NCBI RefSeq assembly: GCF_001500125.1
Contig: NZ_LQIV01000006.1
Coordinates: forward strand, 62,001 to 126,000
Source: Mycobacterium sp. IS-1742
Lineage (GTDB): Bacteria > Actinomycetota > Actinomycetes > Mycobacteriales > Mycobacteriaceae
Length of the DNA stretch: 64,000 bases
Reading direction: 5' to 3'
A program made the translations under genes and the position numbers. Under the pieces are notes generated by a model, which worked only from the letters and a program-made list of their open reading frames with translations, did not search any database and was not told where the DNA came from. Of this stretch, positions 18,914-27,290 are shown in pieces; within the stretch, counting starts at the first letter, position 1; each line of letters starts with the position of its first letter.

Positions 18914-21900
18914 CTACTTGTGGATGAGCACGATGTCCTGTCCGGGGGACATCTCCCCGTGCGTCACCGCATCGCAGTGGGCGAGGTGCAGCGGTGCGAT
19001 CGGGTCGCCGGGCAGCAGGTCGCGGCAGTGCTCGAAGGCCGCTCGCGCCTCGTCGGTGCGGCCGGCGTCGAACAGCGCGAAGGCGCGGTCGAACGCGGGC
19101 TGGGCCCGGCGTTTGGCCTCACGCAGCGGCATCGGGTCGTCGTCGTAGACCTCGGAGATGGTGACCGGCCGGCGCCGGTTGACCACCATCACGCGCTCCA
19201 TCCGGCGGATGTCGAACTGGCCGGGGTCGGTCAACCGGGCGGACGTGGCGTCGGAGACGAGTAGCGCCGAACCGTAGCGTTTGTTGGTGCTCTCGATGCG
19301 CGCCGCCAGATTCACCGCGTCGCCGATGATGGTCAGCACCATGCGGTTCACCCCGCCGACCAGCCCGACACCCACGACGCCGGTGTTGATCCCGATGCCG
19401 ACCCGCAGTTCCTGGGACCCGTGCGCCAGCCGGTCCTGGTTGTGCTCCCGCAGCGAGCGCAGCATCGCCAGGCCCGCGCGCACCGCGCTGTCCGGGCCGG
19501 AGTCGAAGACCGCGACGATCTCGTCACCGCGGACGTCCTGGATCATGCCGTTGCACGAGATGATCGGCACCTCGACGGCCCGCATGAACCCCATGGCGAG
19601 GTTGCTCGCCTCGGAGACGCTCATGTCCTCGAGCATCGTGGTGTAGCCACGGATGTCGGAGATGAGCACCGTCATCGTCCGCTCGACGCGGTATCCGCTG
19701 CGGACGCGGCGCAGGTCGTCGATGTCGAGGATGCGCAGCAGTTCGTTCGGAACGAACTTGGACTGCACGTCGATCAGCGAGCGCCGGTGTTCGTCGGCGG
19801 CCCGAAGCCGCTGTTCGAGCTGGAAGTTCCACAGGGGTGCGGCGGCCTGATCGCAGACGAACGCGACGGCCTCCTGCTGGACCGGGGTGAAATCGTGGCC
19901 CGGGTCCCGATGTTCGGCGTAGACGATGCCGATCACCCTGTCCTGCACCAGGATCGGGGTCGCCAGGACGGCCGCGACACGACGGGCGGCGTCGGACGGG
20001 ACCCGCAGCGGCGCACCGCTTTCGGTCGCGCGGCGGACGACGCTCCTGTCGTAACGGACCTCGGTCCACGGCCCGTCGACGATCTCGGTGGTGTCGCCCT
20101 CGCGGACGGCGCGCACCACGAGGCCCTCGCCCTCGCCGGTGAGCAGCAGGATCCGGCCCGCGTCGGTGAGGTCGGCGACCGTCCCGAGGACGACGGTCGC
20201 GAGGCGGTCGGCGGTGCGGGCCCCCGACAACGCGCGCATCACGTGGTGTGCCGCGGAGGGGTCGACGCCGTCGGACTCGGCCGGGACGAGCTCGCGGCTC
20301 AGCAGCCACGGATGGGTACGGGCGAGTTTGGCGGCGCGCAGCGTCATCCCCTGGCGCAGCCACCGCTGGTGAGCGGTGCGCAGCAGGTGTTCGGCCAGCG
20401 AGCGCCGTCCGACGTCGGCGTAGTGGGTCGCGGCCTCTTCGTGGGCGAGCGCCGCGATCAACGGCAGTTGATGGCGGTCCGCGAGCGTCATCGCGCGTTC
20501 GAGGTGCAGCTCGGCCTTGCGGCGATGTCCGCCTGCCCGCGCCCACACCCCCTCCAGTAATTCGCAGGGGGCGGCATAGTTGGCGGGTGCGTCGACAGCC
20601 CATTTGCGGTGCAGATCCAGGGCCCGGTGCACGCACTGACGGGTCGCCCGGTCGCCGGGGGCGGCGTGGATCATGCTCAACGCCGCGATCAGGTGGTCGA
20701 GCTGGAAGATGGCCGTGCCCGCCATCCCGCCCGCGTGCGCGAGGGTTTCGGCGGCGGCGTCGGCGGCGCCGGGGTAGTCCCCGCACCAGAAGTACAGGCC
20801 CAGTTTCATCGTGGCGACGGTGCTCAGCGCGACCTCGTCGCCCTCGCGCCGGGCCGCGGCCAGCGCCTCGCGTTCGTCGTAGCCGCTCTCGCCCGCGAGC
20901 AGGAACGGGTCACCGCTGCGGCCCATCAGGTTCAGGCAGATCTGCTGGACGGCCTGGCAAAGCGCGCTGGGTACCGGTTGGGAACGGAATTCGGGTATCA
21001 GCGAGCGCGCCAGCGCGTCGATCTCCGTCAGCGGCCTGCCGATCCAGAACGACTGGGACAGCAGCGCCGCCGACAGGAAGCCCGCATATTCGTGATCGCC
21101 CTGGTCGAGCGCTTCGGTGACGGCGTCGCGGAGCCGGCTCAGACCGTCGCGCAGCGGGTGACGCCAGTGCCGGATGAAGTTCAGGCACATGAACACCGTC
21201 TGCGGGCGCGCCTCGAGGAACTCGTCGCGGTCGGCGAGTTGCATACTCACCTCTCCGAACCGCTGACTGCCTGCGCGGTCGCCGGTCATCACCAGCAGCA
21301 GCCCGAAGCTCACCATGACGAGCGGCGAGCTCGAGGTATGGCCATGGGCCAGGGTCAGGTCGAGTTGTCTGCGCACGATCAACGGGAAGAGGTTCGGTGC
21401 GACGATGTAGGACAGGCTGCGCAGTTCGGTGAGTATCCGCTGCGTCTCGATGACGCAGCGGTCCTCGCAGTGGGGGTGCGCCAGGAGTCGCTCGTCGGAC
21501 CAGCGGCTCATCGTGAGTTTCATCCGCAGCACCGCGGCGGCCATGCGGGGCTTACCCGCGGCGGCGGGCAGGGGTTCACCGAGTTCGTCGAGGGCCCGCA
21601 GTCCGGTCTCCAGCGCCTCCTGCAGCCGGTTCTGCGCCACACAGCCCTTCAGGCGCAGGTACGCGAGCCGCGCGCGGTCGGCCGGTTCGACCAACATCAC
21701 CTCGGCTTCGTCGAGCAGCGCGTGCAGCCCCGCGGTGTCACCGACGAGAAGGGCGGCGTTCGCGCCGTCTAGGTGCAGCTGCCGGGCCAGCGGGAAGTGC
21801 GCGGCCCAGCGGTCGTCGCCGAGTAGGTCGAGCGCGTTGCGGCAGCAGTCGAGCGCCAGCGGGAACGACGTCTGCGCCTTGGCTTTTCGAGCCGCTTGCT

Positions 21901-23299
21901 GCAGTACGTCGACGAAAGCGAGACGCTCCTGCTCGTCGATGACGCCGTGACCGCCGATGCCGAGGTGCCGCGCCGCTTCGAACAACCGGTCGTCGCCGTG
22001 CCGCATCAGTCGCCGACCGATCCGCAGGTGGGTCTGCCGCTTGTCGTCGGCGGACAGGCCCACCCGCGCCGCCTCGGCCACCCGGTCATGGCTGAAGCGG
22101 TATCGCGCGTCGTGACTGATCGCGTTGGCGATGCGGCGGCCACCGCCGTCGACGGCCTCGAGCAGGCGCAGTTCGAGTGCCGCCCAGAGCGCGTGGGCCA
22201 CCACATCCGCCGGACGCCCCGCCGCCGCGGTCGCGTCGTCGAGGTCGAACTCCCCGCCGAAGCACGTCAGGGATCCCAGCAACGCGCGGTCGATCGGGCG
22301 CAGTTGGCCGAGGAGGTGGCCGAGGAACTCCGCCGTCGTCGCGGTCACCTCGATCGAGGCGAGAACCCGCAGATCCCAACAGGATCGACCGCCTGCCTCG
22401 GAGGTGGTCAGCGCGCCGTCACGCTGAGCGCGATGCAGGAGTTGCCGCACCTGCAGCGGATTGCCGCCGGTGCGGTGGTGGAACTCCGCCGCGACGTCAC
22501 CGAGTTCCAGCCCCCGTCCGCACACCCCGGCCAGCAGCTCCTCCAGGTCCGTCCGGGTCAGCGGTGGCAGTTCGACGGTGCGCAACCGCGCCGAGGCGAG
22601 CCCGGCGCCGGCCGGGTCGAACCTCCCGGTCCGGTGCGTGCCCAGGACCAGGACGTTGCGCAGCGACGTCGTCAACAGCTCCGACAGCAGGAGCAGGGAA
22701 TCCCGATCGGCCCACTGCAGATCGTCGATCGCCAGGACCACCGGCCGGAACGACGCCGTGTCCGAGATCAGGCGGATCGCGGCGCGGTGCAGCCGGCGGC
22801 GGGCCTCGGCGGCGTGGAGGTCGGTGACCTTCGTGGTGTCGCCGAGGACCCGGGCCACGTCGGGCACGAGGTCGCCGAGGACGCCTGACAGAGCCGACAT
22901 CCCGGAGGTCAGGTCGGCGCGCCACCTGTCGCGCTCGGGTGCGGCGGTGGCCTCCATGGCCCGCACGAGCGCGCCGAGGCCGTCGGCCAGCGCCGCGTAC
23001 GGCGCCGGTTGGCCGTCGCGGCACCGGCCGTAGGCGAAGACGCAGCCGTGCTCGGCGAGTTCGGCGCCGAAGGCCTGGACGAGGGTCGACTTCCCCACGC
23101 CCGGCGCGCCGCTGAGCAGAACGCATCCGCCGCCCTCGCGTTCGGCCGCCTCCACCTCCGCGCGCAGTTCGGCGAGCAACTCGCCGCGGCCCACCACACG
23201 ACCGTCGAGATCGATCAGGTGAGCCGTCACGGCACCCGGGACGCCGTCGCGCGCGACGTTTGCCGACCGGCGCGCCACGGGGTTCGCCAGGTGATGCAC
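18914..23299 (-). CDS. AAA-ATPase / helical repeat / GAF / class III nucleotide cyclase regulator
   Basis: The protein has 1,461 aa from the GTG at 23299, chosen for the GGAGGA site 8 nt upstream; an ATG at 23335 and a GTG at 23230 are alternatives. A P-loop ATPase lies at the N-terminus (GAPGVGKSTL near residue 65, VVLAIDDLQWAD for Walker B). A long TPR-like helical region follows, then a GAF-type domain near residues 1010-1160 and a class III cyclase domain near 1200-1390 (ISDIRGYT, RGDEIVAVF, GDAVNLAARIES). Both metal-binding aspartates are present, but the usual purine-selecting Lys of KxxGD is Asp in QDVRGDE, so activity or nucleotide preference may be unusual. It heads the operon, 22 bp before the shell-like gene, and may sense a signal for it. 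Confidence 0.85.
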   Translation of the reverse strand: MHHLANPVARRSANVARDGVPGAVTAHLIDLDGRVVGRGELLAELRAEVEAAEREGGGCVLLSGAPGVGKSTLVQAFGAELAEHGCVFAYGRCRDGQPAPYAALADGLGALVRAMEATAAPERDRWRADLTSGMSALSGVLGDLVPDVARVLGDTTKVTDLHAAEARRRLHRAAIRLISDTASFRPVVLAIDDLQWADRDSLLLLSELLTTSLRNVLVLGTHRTGRFDPAGAGLASARLRTVELPPLTRTDLEELLAGVCGRGLELGDVAAEFHHRTGGNPLQVRQLLHRAQRDGALTTSEAGGRSCWDLRVLASIEVTATTAEFLGHLLGQLRPIDRALLGSLTCFGGEFDLDDATAAAGRPADVVAHALWAALELRLLEAVDGGGRRIANAISHDARYRFSHDRVAEAARVGLSADDKRQTHLRIGRRLMRHGDDRLFEAARHLGIGGHGVIDEQERLAFVDVLQQAARKAKAQTSFPLALDCCRNALDLLGDDRWAAHFPLARQLHLDGANAALLVGDTAGLHALLDEAEVMLVEPADRARLAYLRLKGCVAQNRLQEALETGLRALDELGEPLPAAAGKPRMAAAVLRMKLTMSRWSDERLLAHPHCEDRCVIETQRILTELRSLSYIVAPNLFPLIVRRQLDLTLAHGHTSSSPLVMVSFGLLLVMTGDRAGSQRFGEVSMQLADRDEFLEARPQTVFMCLNFIRHWRHPLRDGLSRLRDAVTEALDQGDHEYAGFLSAALLSQSFWIGRPLTEIDALARSLIPEFRSQPVPSALCQAVQQICLNLMGRSGDPFLLAGESGYDEREALAAARREGDEVALSTVATMKLGLYFWCGDYPGAADAAAETLAHAGGMAGTAIFQLDHLIAALSMIHAAPGDRATRQCVHRALDLHRKWAVDAPANYAAPCELLEGVWARAGGHRRKAELHLERAMTLADRHQLPLIAALAHEEAATHYADVGRRSLAEHLLRTAHQRWLRQGMTLRAAKLARTHPWLLSRELVPAESDGVDPSAAHHVMRALSGARTADRLATVVLGTVADLTDAGRILLLTGEGEGLVVRAVREGDTTEIVDGPWTEVRYDRSVVRRATESGAPLRVPSDAARRVAAVLATPILVQDRVIGIVYAEHRDPGHDFTPVQQEAVAFVCDQAAAPLWNFQLEQRLRAADEHRRSLIDVQSKFVPNELLRILDIDDLRRVRSGYRVERTMTVLISDIRGYTTMLEDMSVSEASNLAMGFMRAVEVPIISCNGMIQDVRGDEIVAVFDSGPDSAVRAGLAMLRSLREHNQDRLAHGSQELRVGIGINTGVVGVGLVGGVNRMVLTIIGDAVNLAARIESTNKRYGSALLVSDATSARLTDPGQFDIRRMERVMVVNRRRPVTISEVYDDDPMPLREAKRRAQPAFDRAFALFDAGRTDEARAAFEHCRDLLPGDPIAPLHLAHCDAVTHGEMSPGQDIVLIHK

Positions 23300-23476
23300 A
23301 TGTTCCGTCCTCCGCTGAACAGGGCAGGTCATCATCGTATTGACCGGCTCGTCAGCACGCAGCCGGGACAGCGGAACAGGAGAAATCGTATTTGCGCTGT
23401 CAACCAGTCTCGGCCGCGCCAGCTAACCGGCCGGGCGCCGGGAATAAGTCGGGGCCGCGATGACGCTGGTCACGGC

Positions 23477-23905
23477 ATGACCCGACCTGACGCAGCTTCG
23501 CTCAACGACTTCAACAAGGCCATCGTCCAGGAGTTCCGGAACAACAACGGTGTGGTGGGTGGACCCTTCGAAGGCGCCACGCTGCTGCTCCTGCACACCG
23601 TCGGCGCCAAGTCCGGCGAGCCGCGGTTGTCGCCGCTGGCGTACCTGACCGTCGACGGCAAGATGCTCATCGTCGGGTCGTACGCCGGTGCGCCCAAGGA
23701 TCCGGCGTGGGTGCACAACCTGCGGAAGAACCCGAGGGCCCACATCGAGGTGGGGACGGAGGCCTACGACGTCGAGGTGCGGGAGTTGCCGCGCGAGGAA
23801 CGCGACGCCCTGTACGCCACGATCGTCGAGATGGCGCCCACGTTCGGGGAGTATCAGGCGAACACCGACCGCGTCATCCCGCTGTTCGAACTCACGCGGA
23901 TCTGA
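23477..23905 (+). CDS. Deazaflavin (F420)-dependent nitroreductase family protein (Ddn-like)
   Basis: The 142-aa protein is a split-barrel of the mycobacterial Ddn/F420 family. Recognisable parts are TLLLLHTVGAKSGEPRLSPL, which binds the cofactor phosphate, and GSYAGAPKDPAWVHNLRKNP and VGTEAYDVEVREL, typical of the family. Such proteins reduce quinones, enones or nitro compounds with F420H2. It is divergent from the cyclase-headed operon across 177 bp. The next gene, arr, follows after 101 bp and probably has its own promoter. Confidence 0.9.
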   Translation: MTRPDAASLNDFNKAIVQEFRNNNGVVGGPFEGATLLLLHTVGAKSGEPRLSPLAYLTVDGKMLIVGSYAGAPKDPAWVHNLRKNPRAHIEVGTEAYDVEVRELPREERDALYATIVEMAPTFGEYQANTDRVIPLFELTRI

Positions 23906-24006
23906 GGTTCCGTCCCACTCTCACTGTACGGCCGGGGTGGGGGCTTGCGGCAAGGCCCCTGACCTGCTGCACAATCGCCGTCCAGCTACTACGGACGGGG
24001 GTTGTC

Positions 24007-24426
24007 GTGCCGAGACCTTTCGACGTTCACGAGTCGGGTGCGTACCTGCACGGCACGCGTGCCGACCTGGAGGTGGGTGACCGGTTGGTGCCGGGGCGCC
24101 CGTCGAACTTCGAGGACGGGCGCGTGTCGAACCACGTGTACGTGACGCAGACGCTCGACGCGGCGGTGTGGGGCGCCGAACTCGCCAGGGGCGCGGGCCG
24201 GCCCCGCATCTACCTCGTGGAACCCGAGGGTGCGCTGGAGGACGACCCGAACGTGACGGACAAGAAGTTCCCCGGCAACCCGACCCGCTCCTACCGCACC
24301 CGCGAGCCCGTCACGGTCGTGGGCGAGCTGACCGACTGGGCGGGGCATTCGCCCGAACAGCTCCAGGCCATGCGGGACGGGCTCGCGGAGATGCAGCGGC
24401 GGGGCACCGCCGTCATCGACGACTGA
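24007..24426 (+). CDS. arr: Rifampin ADP-ribosyltransferase
   Basis: The 139-aa product starts at GTG (VPRPFDVHESGAYLHGTRAD) and follows the M. smegmatis Arr sequence closely. Shared segments are DVHESGAYLHGT near the N-terminus, YVTQTLDAAVWGAELARG, the EPEGALEDDPNVTDKKFPGN stretch, and SYRTREPVTVVGELTDWAGH. The enzyme transfers ADP-ribose from NAD+ to the 23-hydroxyl of rifamycins and gives intrinsic resistance. TTGCGG and CACAAT hexamers spaced by 19 bp upstream (23945-23975) may be a promoter, but the spacing is long. Its role outside drug resistance is not known. Confidence 0.96.
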   Translation: MPRPFDVHESGAYLHGTRADLEVGDRLVPGRPSNFEDGRVSNHVYVTQTLDAAVWGAELARGAGRPRIYLVEPEGALEDDPNVTDKKFPGNPTRSYRTREPVTVVGELTDWAGHSPEQLQAMRDGLAEMQRRGTAVIDD

Positions 24427-24437
24427 ATGCGGTCATG

Positions 24438-25622
24438 TCAGAGCCGTTCGACGATCGTCGCGTTGGCCATGCCGCCCGCCTCGCACATCGTCTGCAGCCC
24501 GTAGCGGCCGCCGCGCTGCTCCAGCGCGTTGACCAACGTGGTCATGATCCGCACACCACTGGCGCCCAGGGGATGTCCGAGCGCGATCGCGCCGCCGTTG
24601 ACGTTGGTCTTCGCGAGGTCCGCCCCGGTGTCGCGGGCCCAGGCCAGCACCACGGGAGCGAAGGCCTCGTTCACCTCGAACAGGTCGATGTCGGACAGTG
24701 CCAGGCCTGCGCGTGTGAGCACCTTCTCCGTCGCGGGGATCACCCCGGTCAGCATGTAGAGCGGATCGGAGCCGACCGCGGTCGCGGTGTGGATGCGCGC
24801 CAGCGGGCGCAGTCCGAGCCGGGAGGCGGTCTCCGTCGTGGTGATCATGACCGCGGCGCTGCCGTCCGACAGCGGTGACGAGTTGCCCGCGGTGATCTGC
24901 CAGCCGATCTGGGGGAAGCGCTCCTCGTAGGCCGGATGGTGGAATGCCGGCTTGAGGCCGGCCAGGGTCTGCACGCTGGTGCCGGGACGGATGATCTCGT
25001 CGGTGGCCAGCCCGGCCACCGGGGCCAACTCCTGGTCGAACAGGCCGGCCTTGGTCGCGGCGGCGGCCTTCTCGTGGCTGTTCGCCGAGAACTCGTCGAG
25101 CTGGGTGCGCGAGAGCCCCCACTTCGCGGCGATCAGTTCGGCCGAGATGCCCTGCGGCACAAGTCCGTCCGGGTAGCGTCGGGCGAAGTCGTCGCCGAAC
25201 GGATTGCTGCCGGGGAGCACCGACGAACCCATCGGGACACGGCTCATCGACTCCACGCCTGCGGCGATCACGATGTCGTACGCGCCCGACGCGACGCCCT
25301 GTGCCGCGAAGCTGATGGCCTGCTGGCTGCTGCCGCACTGCCGGTCGACGGTGGTGCCGGGCACCGACTCCGGAAAGCCCGCGCCCAGGAGCGCGTTGCG
25401 GGCGATGTTGACGGCCTGATCGCCGACCTGGGTGACCGCGCCGGCGATGACGTCGTCGATCTGCGCGGGGTCGACGCCGGTCCGGCCGACCAGTTCGCGC
25501 AGGCTGTGGGCCAGCAGGTCGGCGGGCAGCACCCCGTGCAACGCGCCACCCGGTTTGCCCTTGCCGATCGGTGTCCGGACCGCCCCGACGATGACGGCGT
25601 CGCGCCCTGTGAACCCGCTCAT
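24438..25622 (-). CDS. Acetyl-CoA acetyltransferase (thiolase)
   Basis: This is a 394-aa thiolase. The nucleophilic cysteine is in VDRQCGSSQQA near residue 92. The second-half motifs VNEAFAPVVLAW, NVNGGAIALGHPLGASGVRI and MCEAGGMANA complete the active site. It belongs to the degradative FadA group, catalysing CoA-dependent cleavage of 3-ketoacyl-CoA, and the sequence resembles lipid- and steroid-catabolic thiolases of mycobacteria. It is divergent from an HxlR regulator across an 89-bp region with an inverted repeat, so it is probably that regulator's target. Confidence 0.92.
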   Translation of the reverse strand: MSGFTGRDAVIVGAVRTPIGKGKPGGALHGVLPADLLAHSLRELVGRTGVDPAQIDDVIAGAVTQVGDQAVNIARNALLGAGFPESVPGTTVDRQCGSSQQAISFAAQGVASGAYDIVIAAGVESMSRVPMGSSVLPGSNPFGDDFARRYPDGLVPQGISAELIAAKWGLSRTQLDEFSANSHEKAAAATKAGLFDQELAPVAGLATDEIIRPGTSVQTLAGLKPAFHHPAYEERFPQIGWQITAGNSSPLSDGSAAVMITTTETASRLGLRPLARIHTATAVGSDPLYMLTGVIPATEKVLTRAGLALSDIDLFEVNEAFAPVVLAWARDTGADLAKTNVNGGAIALGHPLGASGVRIMTTLVNALEQRGGRYGLQTMCEAGGMANATIVERL

Positions 25623-25651
25623 GACTGCTCTCCTCTGAGTATGGTTGCGGC

Positions 25652-25678
25652 TACCTAGACAGGTGTACCACCTAGGTA
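25652..25678. promoter_or_regulatory. Inverted repeat between thiolase and HxlR genes (putative operator)
   Basis: Arms TACCTAG (25652-25658) and CTAGGTA (25672-25678) are exact reverse complements with 13 bp between them, centred in the divergent promoter region. The separation places the arms two helical turns apart, suitable for a dimeric winged-helix regulator. TATAGT at 25677-25682 may be the -10 box of the HxlR gene, so binding would repress it. Operator function is inferred. Confidence 0.6.
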
Positions 25679-25711
25679 TAGTGAGAACAACTCAGGCAGG
25701 GGGATGATTCC

Positions 25712-26197
25712 GTGACCGTGCTGCAGGGGCCGTTGGCCGACCGCGACGCCTGGTCGGCGGTCGGGCAGTGCCCGATCGAGAAGACGATGGCGCTGCTGGG
25801 CACCAAGACGACGATGTTGCTGATGCGCGAGGCGTTCTACGGCACCACCCGGTTCGAGGATTTCTGGCGACGGGTGGGCGTGACCAAGGCCGCCGCCGCC
25901 GCGCGGCTGGCCGAACTGGTCGACGCCGGCCTGCTCGAGCGCAGGCCCTATCAGGAGCCCGGTCAGCGGCGCCGCGACGAATACGTGCTGACCGACGCCG
26001 GTCGTGACTTCATGCCGGTGGTGTGGGCGCTGTTCGAGTGGGGCCGGCGCCACATCGACGACAGTCGACTGCGGTTGACCCACCTCGGTTGTGGAGAGGA
26101 GGCGACCGTCGAGATCCGGTGCGCGGCGGGCCACGAGGTGCCCGCCGACGAACTCGGTGTGCGACTGGTCAGACGCAGTCGGGCCAACACGCCCTGA
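25712..26197 (+). CDS. HxlR family transcriptional regulator
   Basis: This 161-aa winged-helix protein opens with the family pattern QCPIEKTMALLGTKTTMLLM followed by REAFYGTTRFEDFWRRVGVT. The wing segment has RRPYQEPGQRRRDEYVLTDAG. HxlR proteins respond to reactive carbonyl or thiol stress or to pathway intermediates, and the conserved Cys near residue 20 may be involved. A C-terminal extension of about 45 residues contains two further cysteines. The GTG start follows GCAGGGGG. Regulation of the divergent thiolase gene is likely. Confidence 0.9.
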   Translation: MTVLQGPLADRDAWSAVGQCPIEKTMALLGTKTTMLLMREAFYGTTRFEDFWRRVGVTKAAAAARLAELVDAGLLERRPYQEPGQRRRDEYVLTDAGRDFMPVVWALFEWGRRHIDDSRLRLTHLGCGEEATVEIRCAAGHEVPADELGVRLVRRSRANTP

Positions 26198-26227
26198 CGT
26201 CACCCGGGTGGGCGCTACTGTCGGCCC

Positions 26228-27157
26228 GTGCTGCATCTGCGGGTCGTCGCGCCGGAGGATCTGCGGGATCCGGTGCTCGACGTGCTGCGCCGCGAAGTCG
26301 GCGTGGCGAACATCCTGCTGTACCCCGGCGTCTCCCTGGACCCGGCCGGCGACGAGATCACCGCGGACATCGCGCGCGAATGCGCCAATGACGTCATCAA
26401 GCACCTCAAGGATCTCGACGTGCAGCATCGCGGTGCCATCACCCTCGAAATACTCGACACCGTGCTGTCGACCCGCGCCCACCGAGCCGAGGACGAAGCC
26501 GACGGGGATCCCGCCGACGCGGTGATCTGGGACGAATTGATCGGGCGCACAAGGGAAGAGGCCACCCTGAGCGTCACCTTCCTGATGTTCCTCACCCTGG
26601 CCTGTCTGCTCACCGCGATCGGGGTGGTCACCGACTCCACGGTCACCGTCGTCGGCGCCATGGTGCTGGGTCCGGAGTTCGGCCCCCTCGCGGCGCTGGC
26701 CGTCGCGCTGGTGCAACGCCGGGCCACGCTCGCGCGGCGCGCCGCACTGGCCCTCATCGTCGGGTTTCCCGTCGCGATGGGGATCACCGCGGTGTGCACC
26801 ATGGCGGCCGAGGCGATGGGTTGGTTGACGGTGGAGGCGGTCGCGAACGTCGACGAGGTCGACTTCATCTTCAAGGTCGGCCCGGTCTCGTTCATCGTGG
26901 CGCTGCTGGCCGGTGCGGCGGGCATGCTCTCGCTGGTCTCGGCGAAGGCCACCGGGCTGGTCGGCGTGTTCATCTCGGTCTACACGGTGACCGCGGCGGG
27001 GTTCGCCGTCGTCGCCGCGACCGTCGGGCAGTGGGACGTCGCGGGCAAGTCGGCGCTGCAACTGCTGGTGAATCTGGTCGGCATCGTGGTGGCCGGCGTG
27101 CTGGTCCTGAAGCTGCGGCCAAAGGGCACGCTCATCCCGCGCGTCGCTCAGACGTGA
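26228..27157 (+). CDS. DUF389 family integral membrane protein
   Basis: This 309-aa protein has a soluble N-terminal domain of about 110 residues, followed by about six hydrophobic segments beginning TLSVTFLMFLTLACLLTAIG. The stretch VTDSTVTVVGAMVLGPEFGP is the conserved DUF389 signature. The molecular function of the family is not established. The start is a GTG with no obvious strong ribosome-binding site, 30 bp after the HxlR gene, and it may be cotranscribed with it. Confidence 0.85.
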   Translation: MLHLRVVAPEDLRDPVLDVLRREVGVANILLYPGVSLDPAGDEITADIARECANDVIKHLKDLDVQHRGAITLEILDTVLSTRAHRAEDEADGDPADAVIWDELIGRTREEATLSVTFLMFLTLACLLTAIGVVTDSTVTVVGAMVLGPEFGPLAALAVALVQRRATLARRAALALIVGFPVAMGITAVCTMAAEAMGWLTVEAVANVDEVDFIFKVGPVSFIVALLAGAAGMLSLVSAKATGLVGVFISVYTVTAAGFAVVAATVGQWDVAGKSALQLLVNLVGIVVAGVLVLKLRPKGTLIPRVAQT

Positions 27158-27290
27158 ACGCCACGGGGCATGCGGGTCACCGCACCATGTGATGGGATCA
27201 GCGGATGGACACCCCCGGCTGGATGGACCGGTCCGATCTCGGCGAGACGCATGCCCGGCCGTCGATCGGGGTGCGTACCGTGCTGCGGTG

